Shown here one piece after another: positions 5,967 to 6,509 of a stretch of DNA of 6,509 nucleotides. The notes beneath the pieces were generated by a model. It searched no databases. It worked only from the letters and a program-made list of their open reading frames with translations, and had not been told where the DNA came from. The stretch comes from Eubacteriales bacterium. Its GTDB lineage: Bacteria > Bacillota_A > Clostridia > Christensenellales > Aristaeellaceae. A program made the position numbers and the translations under genes. Each line of letters begins with the position of its first letter. Position 1 is the first letter of the stretch. Location of the stretch: positions 1-6,509 of the forward strand of contig JAQUXV010000156.1 of NCBI GenBank assembly GCA_028692205.1, in the 5' to 3' direction.

Positions 5967-6509
5967 ACGACCCATTACGATTTGCAGCGGGCAATTCGGC
6001 GATCTTTCGGCGGAGGCGCTTTGCCGCACCATGCACGATATCGGGTACGAGGGGCTGGAAATCGCCACCCAATCCCACATTGACGTGGAAAGGATTGTAT
6101 CCGACGCGGAATATCGCAGGCAATACGTGAATATGCTTTCCAGGTACGAGCTGCGCATCGGCGCGCTGTCCGGCCATCTGCCGGGGCAGTGCGTGGGCGA
6201 CCGCTACGACCCGCGGCTGGACAACTTCGCGCCTGCCAAAGCCAAGGGGAATCCCGAGGCGATTCGCGCGTGGGCGGTGCAGCGGATGAAAACCATTGCC
6301 GAAGCCGCCCGGATACTGGATGTGAAAGTCGTCACCTGTTTTCTGGGCAGCCCTATCTGGGCGTATTGGTACTCGTTTCCGCAAACCACGCCGGAGATGG
6401 TGGAAAACGGCTTTCAGACCATTAAGGAGCTGTGGTCGCCGATCTTTGACGAGTACGACCGCTGCGGTGTAAAGCTGGCGCTGGAAGTGCACCCCACGGA
6501 GATCGCGTT
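5959..6509 (+). CDS. Sugar phosphate isomerase/epimerase-like TIM-barrel protein (partial, 3' end outside window)
   Basis: The first 183 codons of a xylose-isomerase-like TIM-barrel protein (AP-endonuclease-2 superfamily); the frame stays open to the window end. The first strand holds GQFGDL (11-16), followed by the common MHDIGYEGLEIA (25-36), in which Glu34 closes the second strand. CFLGSPIW (127-134) and ALEVHPTEIA (174-183) follow. Glu176 is the likely first metal ligand, with His178 beside it. From family knowledge such proteins isomerise or epimerise sugars and keto-sugars with a divalent metal and often accompany Gfo/Idh/MocA dehydrogenases. The GTG start at 5959 sits inside the end of the dehydrogenase gene, seven bases after AGGGGGG (5945-5951). 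Full-length relatives are near 300-350 residues, so roughly half is visible. It may be an IolE/IolI-like enzyme or one that handles 3-keto intermediates. Confidence 0.88.
   Translation, partial: MNKRPITICSGQFGDLSAEALCRTMHDIGYEGLEIATQSHIDVERIVSDAEYRRQYVNMLSRYELRIGALSGHLPGQCVGDRYDPRLDNFAPAKAKGNPEAIRAWAVQRMKTIAEAARILDVKVVTCFLGSPIWAYWYSFPQTTPEMVENGFQTIKELWSPIFDEYDRCGVKLALEVHPTEIA

Noticed and set aside
1..6509. Search for a new defence, mobile or RNA-guided system
   Set aside because: Every gene belongs to a familiar sugar-uptake and catabolism family. There are no direct repeats, integrase or transposase genes, CRISPR-like arrays, or RNA gene structures.

Overview
The window holds one transcription unit on the + strand: a sugar-type ABC import and catabolism operon headed by its own regulator. 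The order is a LacI-family regulator (191-1231), a sugar-binding protein (1256-2281), a two-domain CUT2-family ATPase (2372-3892), a CUT2 permease (3867-4889), a Gfo/Idh/MocA-family dehydrogenase (4902-5966), and the first 183 codons of a xylose-isomerase-like TIM-barrel isomerase/epimerase that runs off the end (5959 to beyond 6509). Genes are tightly packed, two junctions overlap, and each start has a good purine-rich ribosome binding site. No RNA genes, mobile elements or CRISPR arrays are visible.

Control appears to sit at the far left. A near-consensus promoter (TTGACA, 17-base spacer, TATATT with an extended -10 TG) lies at 4-32. It is followed at 35-48 by a dyad with the central CG typical of LacI-family operators, covering the expected transcription start. 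This fits a self-repressing regulator that controls the whole operon. A 13-bp perfect GC-rich hairpin between the binding-protein gene and the ATPase gene (2311-2343) probably lowers expression of the downstream genes relative to the abundant binding protein.

The genes suggest a simple pathway. A binding protein outside the membrane captures a sugar or polyol, the permease and ATPase import it unphosphorylated, and an NAD-type dehydrogenase oxidises it to a keto form that a metal-dependent isomerase/epimerase then processes. No kinase is present in the window. The substrate cannot be fixed from sequence; myo-inositol-like polyols, or sugars and glycosides handled through 3-keto intermediates, are reasonable candidates.

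The organism looks like a GC-rich member of the Clostridia or a relative, probably gut-associated. This rests on strong AGGAGG-type ribosome binding sites, GTG and TTG starts, and the style of the proteins. It is an inference. The binding protein has a plain AxA signal peptide without a lipobox cysteine, which is unusual for a monoderm Firmicute. Overall this is a recognisable type of operon, not a new kind of system; the main interest is in its control region, the asymmetric ATPase and the unknown substrate.
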